Assembly: GCF_002056295.1 (NCBI RefSeq)
Contig: NZ_CP020100.1
Coordinates: 1,387,501 to 1,451,500 of the forward strand
Length of the DNA stretch: 64,000 nt
Direction: 5' to 3'
Origin: Halopseudomonas phragmitis
GTDB lineage: Bacteria; Pseudomonadota; Gammaproteobacteria; Pseudomonadales; Pseudomonadaceae
The translations under genes were made by a program, and so were the position numbers. A model generated the notes under the pieces. It was not told the DNA's origin, made no database searches, and saw nothing but the letters and a program-made list of their open reading frames with translations. Shown here piece by piece: positions 8,821-18,177 of the stretch; the stretch's first letter is position 1, and every line of letters starts with the position of its first letter.

Positions 8821-9722
8821 GGCTGTTGCTGTTCGGGCTGCTGGCTCTGCTGGCAGCCTGCTCGGACGCGCCTGCCCCTGCCGAGATACCAACCCGCGAC
8901 GCTGAGACGGAACTGCAGATTGAGCTGCAAGAGTCGCCACCGCCAGCGCTTGCTGGTCGTGGCGATAGCGCTGACTGGATGGCTATCGAGCATGCGGGCT
9001 GGCCCGAGCGGCCAGCCGAGGTGTTGGCTCCAGTGCTGCCTGATCCCGGTCCTGTGCTGGCTATCATTATCGACGATGTTGGTCATGCTTATGCCCAGGG
9101 CCGGCGGATCATCGATATGCCGGTACCAATCGCCCTGGCGATTTTGCCGCATACCCAGTTTGCCCAGCGGCTGGCGCAGGAAGCCGCCGAGGCCGGGCGC
9201 ACGGTCATGCTGCATCAGCCGATGGAAAACGGCGCCGGGCTGGATATCGGCCCGGGTGGTCTCTACAGCGGTATGCCCGAGGAAGAGTTTGACCGGGTGC
9301 TGCGCGACAACCTCAACAGCTTTGTGCCGATTCAGGGGCTCAACAACCACATGGGCAGCCGTCTGACTGCCGAGCGTGAGCCGATGGACCGGCTTATGCA
9401 TCATCTGCAGGGGCGTCAGTTGTTCTTCATTGATAGCCGTACCACCGCCGCGACCCAGGCGGCGTTTGCTGCCGAAGCGGCCGGTGTACGCCATCTGTCG
9501 CGTGATCAGTTTCTCGATCATGTGCGTGAGCCTCAGGCGATTGCCGCGGCCTTTGAGCAGGGGCTGCGGCTAGCTCGGCAGAATGGTCAGGCGCTGCTGA
9601 TTGGGCATCCCTACCCGGAAACCCTGGATTATCTGGAGCGGGTATTGCCGGAACTGGAAACGCGTGAAGGGGTGCAGGTGGTTGGTGTTGAGGAGCTTTT
9701 AGCGCGCAAGTACGCGCGCTGA
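8817..9722 (+). CDS. Divergent polysaccharide deacetylase family lipoprotein (YibQ type)
   Basis: The 301-residue product starts with a hydrophobic signal and a lipobox-like LLAAC (Cys at about residue 15), suggesting a lipoprotein. The remainder is the DUF610/divergent polysaccharide deacetylase fold: LAIIIDDVGHAYAQG, VMLHQPMEN, GLNNHMGSRLT and FFIDSRTTAAT. The family is related to NodB deacetylases but its substrate is not established. The ATG overlaps the ctpA stop codon (ATGA), so translation is coupled. The envC-ctpA-yibQ cluster is conserved and points to a role in peptidoglycan turnover or envelope maintenance. Confidence 0.88.
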   Translation: MRLLLFGLLALLAACSDAPAPAEIPTRDAETELQIELQESPPPALAGRGDSADWMAIEHAGWPERPAEVLAPVLPDPGPVLAIIIDDVGHAYAQGRRIIDMPVPIALAILPHTQFAQRLAQEAAEAGRTVMLHQPMENGAGLDIGPGGLYSGMPEEEFDRVLRDNLNSFVPIQGLNNHMGSRLTAEREPMDRLMHHLQGRQLFFIDSRTTAATQAAFAAEAAGVRHLSRDQFLDHVREPQAIAAAFEQGLRLARQNGQALLIGHPYPETLDYLERVLPELETREGVQVVGVEELLARKYAR

Positions 9723-9724
9723 GA

Positions 9725-9749
9725 GCGGTATCGCCGTGGACGATACCGC
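9725..9749. terminator. Hairpin between convergent yibQ-like gene and hisF
   Basis: A 9-bp perfect stem (GCGGTATCG, 9725-9733, and its complement 9741-9749) with a seven-base loop fills the short gap between two convergent genes. There is no clear T tract on either side, so termination is inferred from position. Confidence 0.45.
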
Positions 9750-9758
9750 CTGGCCCTG

Positions 9759-10532
9759 TTACAGGCGCATTTCGATGCCGCGTGCCGCCATGTAGGCCTT
9801 GGCTTCGGCGATGCTGTATTCGCCAAAGTGGAAGATGCTCGCCGCCAGTACCGCATCGGCGCCGCCCTGCAGTACGCCGTCCGCCAGATGCTGGAGGTTG
9901 CCGACCCCGCCCGAGGCGATCACCGGGATGTGCAGCGTATCGCTGATGGCGCGGGTCACGCCCAGATCGTAGCCGCTCTTGACCCCGTCCTGATCCATGC
10001 TGGTGAGCAGGATTTCGCCGGCGCCCAGATCCTCCATCTTCTTGGCCCAGGCCACGGCATCCAGACCGGTCGGCTTGCGCCCGCCATGGGTGAAGATTTC
10101 CCAGCGCCCGGGCTCGCCGTCGGCCGAAACCCGCTTGGCGTCAATGGCCACCACGATGCACTGTGAGCCGAAGCGGTCGGCAGCCTCGCCAACGAACTCC
10201 GGGTTGAATACCGCAGCAGTGTTGATCGAGACCTTGTCGGCACCGGCGTTAAGCAGGTTGCGGATGTCCTGCACGGTGCGCACGCCGCCGCCCACGGTCA
10301 GCGGAATGAACACCTGGCTGGCCATGCGCTCGACCGTGTGCAGGGTGGTATCGCGTTCCTGGTGGCTGGCGGTAATGTCGAGGAAGGTGATCTCGTCGGC
10401 ACCCTGCTCGTTGTAGCGCCGGGCGATCTCCACCGGGTCACCGGCATCGCGGATATTCTCGAACTTGACGCCCTTGACCACGCGACCGTTGTCGACATCG
10501 AGGCAGGGGATGATGCGTTTGGCCAGGGGCAT
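9759..10532 (-). CDS. hisF: Imidazole glycerol phosphate synthase cyclase subunit HisF
   Basis: This 257-residue (beta/alpha)8 protein has the two catalytic aspartates in conserved places: Asp12 in [13 protein letters not shown] and Asp131 in VVAIDAKR. Phosphate-binding loops TVGGGVRT and ASGGVG are also visible. With HisH it turns PRFAR plus ammonia into imidazole glycerol phosphate and AICAR in histidine biosynthesis. It is the last of four his genes on the minus strand and is separated from hisA by about 196 bp holding a palindromic repeat. Confidence 0.98.
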   Translation of the reverse strand: MPLAKRIIPCLDVDNGRVVKGVKFENIRDAGDPVEIARRYNEQGADEITFLDITASHQERDTTLHTVERMASQVFIPLTVGGGVRTVQDIRNLLNAGADKVSINTAAVFNPEFVGEAADRFGSQCIVVAIDAKRVSADGEPGRWEIFTHGGRKPTGLDAVAWAKKMEDLGAGEILLTSMDQDGVKSGYDLGVTRAISDTLHIPVIASGGVGNLQHLADGVLQGGADAVLAASIFHFGEYSIAEAKAYMAARGIEMRL

Positions 10533-10587
10533 TGCAGTTCTCCGGGGTGAAAAGGTTGATTCTACAGTTGGCGGCTGTCCGGCATGG

Positions 10588-10676
10588 CGTCATTGCGAGG
10601 AGCGTCAGCGACATGGCAATCCATGTCTGTGCTGCCAGGGTCGCATGGATTGCCGCGCCTTCGGCTCGCGGTGACG
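10588..10676. repeat. REP/MITE-like palindromic repeat in the hisA-hisF gap
   Basis: The left part begins CGTCATTGCGAGGAGCG and contains GGCAATCCATG; the right part contains CATGGATTGCC and ends in TCGGCTCGCGGTGACG. The two halves form an imperfect palindrome of about 89 bases, of a kind scattered in many proteobacterial genomes (starting GTCATTGCGAGGAGC and ending in a GTGACG/ATGACG type end). It interrupts an otherwise tight his operon. Copy number in this genome cannot be seen here. Confidence 0.65.
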
Positions 10677-10728
10677 TTGTCAGGTGCCATGCCTTCGGCC
10701 CACATGACAGCCCGGGGCGGCTGAGGTC

Positions 10729-11466
10729 TCAGCCCTGTGCGCGGTCGCACAGGGCCTGCGCCTCGGCCACATCCAGCGTGCCTTCGTAGATGGCGCGGCC
10801 GGTGATGGCGCCGATGATGCCGGGGGCGCGGGCGTCGAGCAGGGTCTGGATGTCGCCAAGATTGTGGATGCCGCCGGAGGCGATCACCGGAATCGAGGTG
10901 GCATTGGCCAGCGCGGCGGTGGCCTCGACATTGCAGCCCTGCATCATGCCGTCTTTGGCGATGTCGGTGTAGACAATCGCGGACACGCCATCGGCTTCGA
11001 AACGCTTGGCCAGATCGATGACCTGAATGCTGCTGACTTCGGCCCAGCCATCGGTGGCGACAAAGCCGTCTTTGGCGTCCAGGCCGACGATCACCTTGCC
11101 GGGGAAGGCGCGGCAGGCCTCGCCAACGAATTCCGGCTGCTTGACCGCCTTGGTGCCGATGATCACGTAGCTGACTCCAGCCTTGACGTATTCCTCAATG
11201 GTTTCCAGCGAGCGGATGCCACCGCCGATCTGGATCGGCAGATTCGGGTAGCGCCGGGCGATGGCGGTGACCGCCTCACCGTTGACCGGCTTGCCCTCGA
11301 AGGCGCCGTTCAGATCGACCAGGTGCAGGCGCCGGCAGCCGGCGTCTACCCATTTGGCGGCCATCGCGACCGGGTCGTTGGAGAACACCGTGGCATCGTC
11401 CATCAGGCCCTGGCGCAGGCGTACGCAGGCGCCGTCTTTGAGGTCGATAGCGGGGATGATCAGCAT
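10729..11466 (-). CDS. hisA: Phosphoribosylformimino-AICAR-ribotide isomerase HisA
   Basis: The 245-residue product opens [17 protein letters not shown] with the catalytic Asp8 and has the second aspartate in [11 protein letters not shown]. Phosphate-binding glycines occur in IQIGGGIR and IASGGIHN. HisA opens the ribose ring of ProFAR to PRFAR, the substrate of HisHF. It lies between hisH (50 bp upstream) and hisF on the minus strand, in the usual pseudomonad order. Confidence 0.98.
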   Translation of the reverse strand: MLIIPAIDLKDGACVRLRQGLMDDATVFSNDPVAMAAKWVDAGCRRLHLVDLNGAFEGKPVNGEAVTAIARRYPNLPIQIGGGIRSLETIEEYVKAGVSYVIIGTKAVKQPEFVGEACRAFPGKVIVGLDAKDGFVATDGWAEVSSIQVIDLAKRFEADGVSAIVYTDIAKDGMMQGCNVEATAALANATSIPVIASGGIHNLGDIQTLLDARAPGIIGAITGRAIYEGTLDVAEAQALCDRAQG

Positions 11467-11516
11467 CAGTTTTTCCTTTGGAAACAGCGTGAGCGTACGG
11501 CTCGCAGCTCGGGTTA

Positions 11517-12152
11517 TTACCAGCGCCCGTCCCAGGCCAGAAAGTTCTGCAGCAGTTGCAGGCCATTGGTATGGCTTTTTTCCGGGTGGAACTGGGTGGC
11601 GAAGACATTATCGTCGGCCACGGCGGCGGCGAAGTCGACCCCGTAGTGGCAACGCCCGGCGACGTGCTTGCCCGGGTCGGCGTAGAAACTGTGGACGAAG
11701 TAGAAACGCGCGTCCTGCTCGATGCGGTGCCACAGCGGGTGGTCGATGGTCTGCTTGACCTGATTCCAGCCCATGTGTGGCACTTTCAGGCGCTGGCCGT
11801 CGGCCTCGCGCAGTTCGTCACCGAAAAACCGTACCTGGCCGGGGAACAGCCCGAGGGCGTCGACACCGCCATTCTCTTCGCTGTGTTCGAGCAGCATCTG
11901 CATGCCGACACAGATACCCAGTAGCGGCTTGTCGGTGGCGACCTGGCGCACGACCTGATCCAGGCCGAGCTGGCGCAGTTCGCTCACGCAATCACGAATC
12001 GCGCCGACACCGGGCAGGAGCACCCGGTCGGCGGCGAGAATCCGTTCAGCGTCGCTGGTCACCTCGACATGACGGGCGCCGACGTGCTCCAGCGCCTTGG
12101 CGACCGAGTGCAGATTGCCCATCCCGTAGTCGATGACGGCAACCACGGACAT
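11517..12152 (-). CDS. hisH: Imidazole glycerol phosphate synthase glutaminase subunit HisH
   Basis: This 211-residue class I glutamine amidotransferase starts [16 protein letters not shown], has the nucleophile Cys81 in LLGICVGMQ and the His/Glu pair of the triad in FHPEKSH near the C terminus. It supplies ammonia to HisF. The start codon overlaps the hisB stop codon by one base (TGATG), which implies translational coupling. Confidence 0.98.
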   Translation of the reverse strand: MSVVAVIDYGMGNLHSVAKALEHVGARHVEVTSDAERILAADRVLLPGVGAIRDCVSELRQLGLDQVVRQVATDKPLLGICVGMQMLLEHSEENGGVDALGLFPGQVRFFGDELREADGQRLKVPHMGWNQVKQTIDHPLWHRIEQDARFYFVHSFYADPGKHVAGRCHYGVDFAAAVADDNVFATQFHPEKSHTNGLQLLQNFLAWDGRW

Positions 12153-12745
12153 CAGAGGCAGCCCTTGGTCGAAGGCATCATGCCGCTCATGCGCGGGTCC
12201 AGTTCCAGGGCCATGCGCAGCGCCCGGCCAAAGGCCTTGAACACCGTCTCGATCTGGTGGTGGGTATTGACCCCCTTCAGATTGTCGATGTGCAGGGTAG
12301 CCTGGGCGTGATTGACGAAGCCCTGGAAGAATTCCATGAACAGATCGACATCGAAGCCGCCGACGGTGGCACGGGTATAGGGCACATGCATGTGCAGGCC
12401 GGGGCGACCGGAGAAATCGATCACCACGCGTGACAGCGCCTCGTCCAGCGGCACATAACTGTGGCCGTAGCGGCAGATGCCCTTCTTGTCACCGATTGCC
12501 TTGGCGAAGGCCTGGCCGAGGGTGATGCCGACGTCCTCGACGGTGTGGTGATCGTCGATGTGCAGGTCGCCGCGGCAGTGGATGTTGAGGTCGATCAGAC
12601 CGTGTCGGGCGATCTGGTCGAGCATGTGCTCAAGGAAGGGCACGCCGATATCCAGGTCCGCCTGGCCGGTGCCATCGAGGTTGATGGACACCTTGACCTG
12701 GGTTTCCAGGGTATTGCGCTCGACGCTGGCCTTACGCTCAGCCAT
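12152..12745 (-). CDS. hisB: Imidazoleglycerol-phosphate dehydratase HisB
   Basis: The 197-residue protein is the monofunctional dehydratase, without the N-terminal phosphatase found in enterobacterial HisB. Metal-binding repeats are seen as [12 protein letters not shown] and [11 protein letters not shown], repeated later in NHAQATLHI and [11 protein letters not shown]. It converts imidazole glycerol phosphate to imidazole acetol phosphate. It is first of the hisBHAF cluster and divergent from an oxidoreductase gene. A separate IMPase-type histidinol-phosphatase candidate lies at about 39.1-39.9 kb, which fits the lack of a phosphatase domain here. Confidence 0.98.
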   Translation of the reverse strand: MAERKASVERNTLETQVKVSINLDGTGQADLDIGVPFLEHMLDQIARHGLIDLNIHCRGDLHIDDHHTVEDVGITLGQAFAKAIGDKKGICRYGHSYVPLDEALSRVVIDFSGRPGLHMHVPYTRATVGGFDVDLFMEFFQGFVNHAQATLHIDNLKGVNTHHQIETVFKAFGRALRMALELDPRMSGMMPSTKGCL

Positions 12746-12781
12746 GGCAGTTCTCCGCTGAATAATCTATCAAGGGCGTGC

Positions 12782-12787
12782 ATTATA
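12782..12787 (-). promoter_or_regulatory. Possible -10 box of the hisB promoter
   Basis: A perfect TATAAT lies on the minus strand 36 bases upstream of the hisB start. No good -35 is seen at 16-18 bp, so this is a weak call that rests on the -10 hexamer and its position. Confidence 0.35.
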
Positions 12788-12856
12788 CGGTTTGCGCCGG
12801 ATAGGGGCTACTGGCGGGCCGATCAGGATTGACTATCAGGGGGGCAGAGCAGACCA

Positions 12857-13966
12857 ATGGTGGATGTCGAGGTGGTGGTAGTGGGAGCCGGGGTGGTCGG
12901 GTTGGCGATTGCCCAGTGCCTGGCTGCTGCTGGGCGCGAGGTGCTGGTGCTGGAGCGTGAGCCCTGGCCGGGGCAGCACGCCTCCAGTCGCAACAGCGAG
13001 GTGATCCATGCCGGGATCTACTACCCGCCAGGTTCGCTCAAGGCCCGCTTGTGCCGCGAGGGGCGTGATCTGCTGTATGCCTGGTGTATCGAGCGTGGGG
13101 TGGAGCATCAGCGGATCGGCAAGCTGCTGGTGGCGGTTGAGGAGAACGAGTGTCCGGCGTTGGCGCGGCTGCAGGCCAATGCGCGGGCCAACGGAGTCGA
13201 GCTGCAAGCGCTGAGCGGTGCCGAGGTGCTGGCGCTGGAACCGGAATTGCGGGCGGTGGCTGGGTTGTTTTCGCCGCTGACCGGCATCATCGACAGTCAC
13301 GCCCTGTTGCAGTCGTTCGAGACTGCACTGCAGCAAGGCAGTGGTCAGCTGAGCCTTAATACCGAGGTCAGACGCTTGCACCCTCAGGCAGATGGCTGGC
13401 AGGTTGAGGGCGACAGCGCAGGCCAGGCCTTTAGCCTGCGCTGTCGCTGGCTGATCAACAGTGCCGGGATCTTTGCCCAGGCATTGACCCGGAGCATTGA
13501 CGTCGAGCTGCGAGCCGTACCGGCCTTGCACCTGTGTCAGGGGCGTTATTTCAGTTACAGCGGCCGTTCACCCTTTCGTCATCTGGTCTATCCGATGCCA
13601 GAGGTCAACACCGCCGGGCTGGGGGTGCATGCGACGCTTGATCTGGGCGGGCAACTGCGTTTCGGCCCGGATGTACGCTATGTCGATAGCCTTGATTATC
13701 GGGTTGATCCGCAGTTGCGCGAGCAGTTTGCCAGGGCCGTGCAGCGCTATTGGCCCGGCTGCCAGGCCGAGCGCCTGCAGCCGGGTTATGCCGGTGTCCG
13801 CGCCAAGCTGTCCGGGGTCGGGGAACCGGCTGCCGATTTCATTCTCCAAGGTCCTGCCGAGCATGGCCTGGCCGGGCTGATCAACCTGTTCGGCATCGAG
13901 TCACCGGGGCTGACCGCCAGCCTGGCCATCGCCAATGAGGTCGCGGTCCGGCTCGGCAGGCTTTAA
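12857..13966 (+). CDS. FAD-dependent oxidoreductase, LhgO/DAO family
   Basis: The 369-residue protein begins with a Rossmann dinucleotide-binding motif (VVVVGAGVVGLAIAQ, then LVLERE), followed by ASSRNSEVIHAGIYYPPGS, a block typical of L-2-hydroxyglutarate oxidase and its relatives. The later GLGVHATLDLGGQLRFGPD segment and the C-terminal GLINLFGIESPGLTAS also match that family. The likely reaction is FAD-linked oxidation of a 2-hydroxy acid such as L-2-hydroxyglutarate, with electrons going to the quinone pool, but a related amine or hydroxy-acid substrate is possible. It is monocistronic, divergent from hisB, with a MITE-like element directly downstream. Confidence 0.82.
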   Translation: MVDVEVVVVGAGVVGLAIAQCLAAAGREVLVLEREPWPGQHASSRNSEVIHAGIYYPPGSLKARLCREGRDLLYAWCIERGVEHQRIGKLLVAVEENECPALARLQANARANGVELQALSGAEVLALEPELRAVAGLFSPLTGIIDSHALLQSFETALQQGSGQLSLNTEVRRLHPQADGWQVEGDSAGQAFSLRCRWLINSAGIFAQALTRSIDVELRAVPALHLCQGRYFSYSGRSPFRHLVYPMPEVNTAGLGVHATLDLGGQLRFGPDVRYVDSLDYRVDPQLREQFARAVQRYWPGCQAERLQPGYAGVRAKLSGVGEPAADFILQGPAEHGLAGLINLFGIESPGLTASLAIANEVAVRLGRL

Positions 13967-13975
13967 GCTAGGGAT

Positions 13976-14141
13976 ACACTGATTAAATCGGTTCGGTGCG
14001 TCAGCCCGGTTGGCACAGGCCTGTGCTGGACACGCCGTAAACCCGTCCCTGGGGGCTCGTAGATGCCATCCTTGGCATCTAACGGTCCAACACAGGCCTG
14101 TGCCAACCGGGCTGGCGGGCTTTTGTGCAATTAATCAGTGT
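13976..14141. mobile_element. MITE-like element with nested inverted repeats
   Basis: Outer terminal repeats ACACTGATTAA (13976-13986) and its exact complement (14131-14141) enclose a second perfect 24-bp pair that starts CAGCCCGGTTGGCACAG (14002-14025 and 14091-14114). At the centre is an 8-bp hairpin (AGATGCCA/TGGCATCT) after a GTAAACCCGTCCCTGGGGGCTC segment. The whole 166-bp unit has no coding capacity. It looks like a non-autonomous transposable element or a dispersed palindromic repeat. No target-site duplication could be settled by eye. Confidence 0.6.
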
Positions 14142-14178
14142 TTTCATAGGCTGAGCCTGAAGCAACGAATATCGGTGT

Positions 14179-14204
14179 AAGTGCTGTTGCCGGTAACAGC
14201 ACTT
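14179..14204 (+). promoter_or_regulatory. 10-bp hairpin just upstream of asmA
   Basis: AAGTGCTGTT (14179-14188) and its exact complement (14195-14204) flank a six-base loop, ending 23 bases before the asmA ATG and ahead of its AAGGAGAG ribosome site. It could be an operator or a 5' UTR structure; there is no T run to make it a terminator. Confidence 0.4.
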
Positions 14205-14227
14205 GATTAGCAACCAAGGAGAGAGCG

Positions 14228-16417
14228 ATGAAGTCGCTGGCCAAACTGATAGGTCTGGTGGTGTTCGGGGTAGTGGTACTGGCGGTCGGGATTCTGTTTT
14301 TCCTGACCCGGATGTTCGACCCGAACGACTACAAGGAACACATCCAGCAAGCCGCACGGGACAAGGCCAGTGTCGAGCTGACCCTGGGCGGAGATATTGG
14401 CTGGTCGCTGTTCCCCTGGCTGGGTATCGAACTCAAGGATGTTGGCGTTGCGCCGCTGCATGATCCTGATCAGCCCTTGGCACAGGTCGGTTCACTGGGG
14501 CTGGGCGTTGAAGTTCTGCCGCTGCTGCGTCGGCAGTTGCGTATGAGCGACGTGATCCTCGACAGCGTCAGTCTCAATCTGATCAAGGATGCCGACGGCA
14601 AGGGCAACTGGGAGTCCATCGGTCAGCCGGCCGAGTCGCCCGCGCGCACGCCACAACCGCCAGCCGAGACCGAGCCGCCAGCCCGTCAGCCAGCGCCGCA
14701 GACCACTGCAGGCGAGCTGGATATTTCCATCGAAAGTGTGCGCATTACCAATGCGCGGATTCACTACGAAGACCGCCAGAGTGGTGAGCGCCTGCAGTTC
14801 GAGGATGTCAACCTGAGTACCGGGGCACTGGTCGAAGGTCAGCCGTTCGATCTGGCCTTTCTTGGGCTGATGCTCGCCGAGCAGCCGGTCATGCGCACCC
14901 GCATCGATCTCAAGGGGGTAGCGCAGTTCGATCTGGGGCTCAAGCGTTACCAGCTTGAGGCGCTTAATCTCAAGATCGACGCCAGTGGTGAGCCGTTCTC
15001 CGGGCGGGCGGTCAGTCTGCAGTTGCAGGGTGATGCGCTGGTCGACCTGGCTGCCCAGGTGGCGGAGCTGAACCAGATGCGCCTGAGCCTGGCCGACATG
15101 CGCGCCACCGGGCAACTGCGGGCCAGTGAGCTGGACAAAGCCTTGAAGCTCGGTGGCCAGCTCGATGTGGCCGAATTCAATGCCCGCGAGTTGCTGCGCT
15201 CGCTCGGCCAGGAGGTGCCGGAAACTGCCGACCCGCGAGCACTGGAAAAAGTGGCCCTGACTGCACGACTCAATGGCAGCAGCAACAGCCTGATGCTGGA
15301 GCAGCTCAAGCTGGTGCTCGATGGCACCGAACTCAGTGGCAGTTTGGGAGTAGCTGACTTCGAGCGGCAGGCCCTGCGCTTTCAACTGACGGGCAACCAG
15401 TTGAATATCGACAACTACCTGCCGCCGAGTGAGAAGCCCACAACCTCGGCGGCCCCGGCCGGACGCCCGGGTGGCAGCAGTTCGACGGCTGAGCCCGAGC
15501 CCTGGAGCGATGAGCCGGTATTGCCGCTTGAGTTGCTGGCGCGGCTGGATGTCGATGGCAGCCTGGATCTGCAGCAGGTGCGTCTGACCGAGCTGGATAT
15601 CGCGCCGTTCAAGGCGGCTGTGGTGGCCCGCAATGGCCGGGTCCGGTTGAATAATCTTGAGGGCGGGGTGTTTGGTGGCCAGTTCAAGGCTTCTGCTGAG
15701 ATCGATACCCGCCAGACTCCGGTCAGCCTGAGTGTCAGCAAGCAGTTGACCGGTATGGACTCGCTGGCGGTGCAACGTGCCTATGAGGTCGCCGAACAGT
15801 TTCGCGGCCGGCTGGACCTGACCCTTGAGGCGCGCTCAAGCGGCAACAGCATCAAGCGCTGGATCGAAACCATGAACGGTAATGCCCGTTTCAGTGTCAG
15901 CGACGGTGCTCTGCTCGGGGTCAATCTTGAGCAGCAGTTGTGCCGGGCCATTGCCCTGGCCAACCGGCGCAGTCTGAGCGAAGCGCATGGCAGCGAAGAT
16001 ACCCCGTTCCGCAGCCTGAACGGCAGCTTCCGGATCGTCAGCGGTAAGGTCAGCGGTGATGATCTGGTCGCCGCGCTGCCGGGTATCCAGGTCAAGGGCC
16101 GGGGCGATATCGATCTGCCGCCGCAGCGTCTGGACTATCGCCTGGGGCTGTTGCTGGAGGGCGATACCCGGGAAATGCCGGATCCGGCCTGCCAGGTCAA
16201 TCAGCGCTATGTTGGCATCGAGTGGCCAGTGCGCTGCCGTGGCTATCTGCATAATGCCGCCAGCAGTTGCAACGTGGATACCGATGGTGTGGCCCAGATT
16301 GCTGCCCGGTTGGTGGGCAGTGAGGCACAGCGCAAGGTTGAGGAGCGTCTGCAGGAGCGCCTGGGCGATCAGGCCCCGGCCGTGCGCGAGACCATTCGCG
16401 GGCTGTTCAACCGGTGA
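14228..16417 (+). CDS. asmA: AsmA family protein
   Basis: The 729-residue protein has one N-terminal membrane anchor (about residues 7-28) followed by a long periplasmic region. The opening [20 protein letters not shown] and [19 protein letters not shown] are the classic AsmA start. A Pro/Ala/Glu-rich linker lies at about 135-160 and another at about 397-425. The C-terminal part ([20 protein letters not shown]) is the conserved AsmA C domain. AsmA-type proteins are related to bridge-like lipid transfer proteins and affect outer-membrane lipid balance. A strong AAGGAGAG precedes the ATG. mutY starts within the asmA stop codon. Confidence 0.92.
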   Translation: MKSLAKLIGLVVFGVVVLAVGILFFLTRMFDPNDYKEHIQQAARDKASVELTLGGDIGWSLFPWLGIELKDVGVAPLHDPDQPLAQVGSLGLGVEVLPLLRRQLRMSDVILDSVSLNLIKDADGKGNWESIGQPAESPARTPQPPAETEPPARQPAPQTTAGELDISIESVRITNARIHYEDRQSGERLQFEDVNLSTGALVEGQPFDLAFLGLMLAEQPVMRTRIDLKGVAQFDLGLKRYQLEALNLKIDASGEPFSGRAVSLQLQGDALVDLAAQVAELNQMRLSLADMRATGQLRASELDKALKLGGQLDVAEFNARELLRSLGQEVPETADPRALEKVALTARLNGSSNSLMLEQLKLVLDGTELSGSLGVADFERQALRFQLTGNQLNIDNYLPPSEKPTTSAAPAGRPGGSSSTAEPEPWSDEPVLPLELLARLDVDGSLDLQQVRLTELDIAPFKAAVVARNGRVRLNNLEGGVFGGQFKASAEIDTRQTPVSLSVSKQLTGMDSLAVQRAYEVAEQFRGRLDLTLEARSSGNSIKRWIETMNGNARFSVSDGALLGVNLEQQLCRAIALANRRSLSEAHGSEDTPFRSLNGSFRIVSGKVSGDDLVAALPGIQVKGRGDIDLPPQRLDYRLGLLLEGDTREMPDPACQVNQRYVGIEWPVRCRGYLHNAASSCNVDTDGVAQIAARLVGSEAQRKVEERLQERLGDQAPAVRETIRGLFNR

Positions 16418-17469
16418 GTCCTGAAGCTTTTTCCCAGGCGGTATTGCAGTGGTACGACAGCCACGGGCGCAAGGATCTGCCCTGGCAGCAGGGGATTACC
16501 CCGTATCGGGTCTGGGTGTCGGAGATCATGCTGCAGCAGACCCAGGTGGCGACGGTGATCCCCTATTTCGAGCGCTTCATGCAGGTGCTGCCGGATGTGT
16601 TCGCCCTGGCCGCCGCGCCGGCTGACGAGGTGCTGCATCTGTGGACCGGGCTTGGCTACTACAGTCGGGCGCGTAACCTGCACAAGGCCGCGCAGCTGGT
16701 GGTGCAGCAGCATGACGGCGTGTTTCCGCACGACCTGGAGGCCCTGACTGAGCTGCCGGGGATCGGCCGCTCCACGGCCGGCGCCATCGCCAGCCTGAGC
16801 ATGGGGTTGCGCGCGCCGATTCTGGACGGCAACGTCAAGCGGGTGCTGGCGCGTTATCACGCGGTCGAGGGTTGGCCTGGTGAAACCCGGGTGCAGGCCC
16901 AGTTGTGGCAGTTGGCCGAACGCTATACGCCGCAGCAACGGGTCAATCACTACACCCAGGCGATGATGGATCTGGGGGCCACGCTCTGTACCCGCAGCAA
17001 GCCGATGTGCCTGGTGTGTCCGCTGCAAGCTGGCTGTCAGGCCCGAGTGCTTGGTCAGCCTACGGCTTATCCGCACTCCAAGCCGCGCAAGGCATTGCCG
17101 GTGCGCCAATGTGTAATGCCGCTGCTGGTCAATTCGGGTGGTGACATCTGGCTTGAGCGACGCCCCGATTCGGGGCTCTGGGGTGGGCTTTGGTGCCCGC
17201 CTCAGCTCGATGATGGTGCACAGTTGGCTGACTGGCTCCAGCAACGTGGCTGGCAGGCTGGTGAGCCTGCGGTGCTGGAGCCGCTGCGCCACACCTTCAG
17301 TCATTTCCACCTGGATATACAGCCTCTGTTGTTGCAGGTCGGGCCTGGCGCTGGCGTGGCCGAGGGCGGGCAGGTCTGGTATAACCTGCGCCAACCGTCC
17401 CGCCTGGGCCTGGCCGCACCGGTCAAGAAACTGCTCAAACGGGTCGCCCCGCTGATCGACAAGGCTTGA
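16414..17469 (+). CDS. mutY: A/G-specific adenine glycosylase MutY
   Basis: This 351-residue base-excision repair enzyme removes adenine paired with 8-oxoguanine. Catalytic Glu37 (SEIMLQQTQ) and Asp138 (PILDGNVKR) are in exactly the usual positions, the helix-hairpin-helix is [14 protein letters not shown], and the 4Fe-4S cysteines are spaced C-x6-C-x2-C-x5-C ([17 protein letters not shown]). A C-terminal NUDIX-like domain for 8-oxoG recognition follows. Translation starts at a GTG that overlaps the asmA TGA (GTGA), and yggX follows 13 bp downstream, an arrangement conserved in gamma-proteobacteria. Confidence 0.97.
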   Translation: MSPEAFSQAVLQWYDSHGRKDLPWQQGITPYRVWVSEIMLQQTQVATVIPYFERFMQVLPDVFALAAAPADEVLHLWTGLGYYSRARNLHKAAQLVVQQHDGVFPHDLEALTELPGIGRSTAGAIASLSMGLRAPILDGNVKRVLARYHAVEGWPGETRVQAQLWQLAERYTPQQRVNHYTQAMMDLGATLCTRSKPMCLVCPLQAGCQARVLGQPTAYPHSKPRKALPVRQCVMPLLVNSGGDIWLERRPDSGLWGGLWCPPQLDDGAQLADWLQQRGWQAGEPAVLEPLRHTFSHFHLDIQPLLLQVGPGAGVAEGGQVWYNLRQPSRLGLAAPVKKLLKRVAPLIDKA

Positions 17470-17482
17470 GAGGAGTCTTCAC

Positions 17483-17755
17483 ATGACACGCACCGTGATG
17501 TGCCGCAAATACAAGCAGGAGCTGCCGGGTCTGGACCGGCCGCCGTATCCAGGGCCCAAGGGCGAGGCAATCTATCAGGACGTGTCCAAGCGTGCCTGGG
17601 ACGAGTGGACCGCCCATCAGACCATGCTGATCAACGAGCGGCGGCTGAACATGATGGATCCGGAGGATCGCAAGTTCATCCAGCAGGAGATGGAGAAATT
17701 CCTGTCCGGGGAAGAGTACGCCCAGGCTGAGGGCTATGTGCCGCCAACCGAGTGA
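17483..17755 (+). CDS. yggX: Probable Fe(2+)-trafficking protein YggX
   Basis: The 90-residue protein begins [24 protein letters not shown], with the conserved Cys7 and the family hallmarks [14 protein letters not shown] and QQEMEKFL. YggX proteins protect iron-sulfur clusters from oxidative damage and may move iron. It lies directly downstream of mutY, itself an Fe-S enzyme, as in other gamma-proteobacteria. A clear AGAGGAG ribosome site precedes the ATG. Confidence 0.96.
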   Translation: MTRTVMCRKYKQELPGLDRPPYPGPKGEAIYQDVSKRAWDEWTAHQTMLINERRLNMMDPEDRKFIQQEMEKFLSGEEYAQAEGYVPPTE

Positions 17756-17800
17756 TTCTGCTAAGCGGCTGAAAAAATAAAATATTTTTGTCCGGCCCGC

Positions 17801-17829
17801 TTGACAGTTCTAAGCATAAACCGTTTAAT
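17801..17829 (+). promoter_or_regulatory. Sigma-70 promoter of tRNA-Phe
   Basis: A perfect TTGACA -35 (17801-17806) and a TTTAAT -10 (17824-17829) are separated by exactly 17 bases and end 12 bases before the tRNA. Confidence 0.75.
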
Positions 17830-17841
17830 AGCGGCCCTGTC

Positions 17842-17917
17842 GCCCAGGTAGCTCAGTTGGTAGAGCAGGGGATTGAAAATCCCCGTGTCGGCGGTTCGAT
17901 TCCGTCCCTGGGCACCA
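17842..17917 (+). tRNA. tRNA-Phe (GAA)
   Basis: The 76-nt cloverleaf has GCCCAGG paired with CCTGGGC in the acceptor stem, GCTCAGTTGGTAGAGC in the D arm, anticodon GAA at 17875-17877, GGTTCGATTCC in the T arm and an encoded CCA end. It has its own promoter upstream and terminator downstream. Confidence 0.98.
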
Positions 17918-17922
17918 TGATT

Positions 17923-17959
17923 AAAAAGCCCGCTGGCCTTGCCAGCGGGCTTTTTTTAT
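17923..17959 (+). terminator. Intrinsic terminator after tRNA-Phe
   Basis: AGCCCGCTGGC pairs with GCCAGCGGGCT around a short loop and is followed by seven T residues; the leading A run could make it work in both directions. Confidence 0.9.
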
Positions 17960-18177
17960 TGCCATGGATCAGCGTTCACCATGCTGGCCTGTTTAATCTG
18001 GAAAGACTTTTGCATGCAAATTCGAGACATGACCCGATCAGGGTTCTTGGTCATGTCGGGAGCCTGTGCTAGTTTTGCCGGATGACAGGAAGATTGCAGA
18101 AGGAACTGTCGGTCAGCCGGCACCGGGTTCCGGTTCAATGAACATGACGCCAACGGCGTCCGACTGGATAACGACAA

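Noticed and set aside
14492..15775. 427-codon minus-strand open frame inside asmA
   Set aside because: It is a shadow of asmA codon bias; low-complexity product with no domain.
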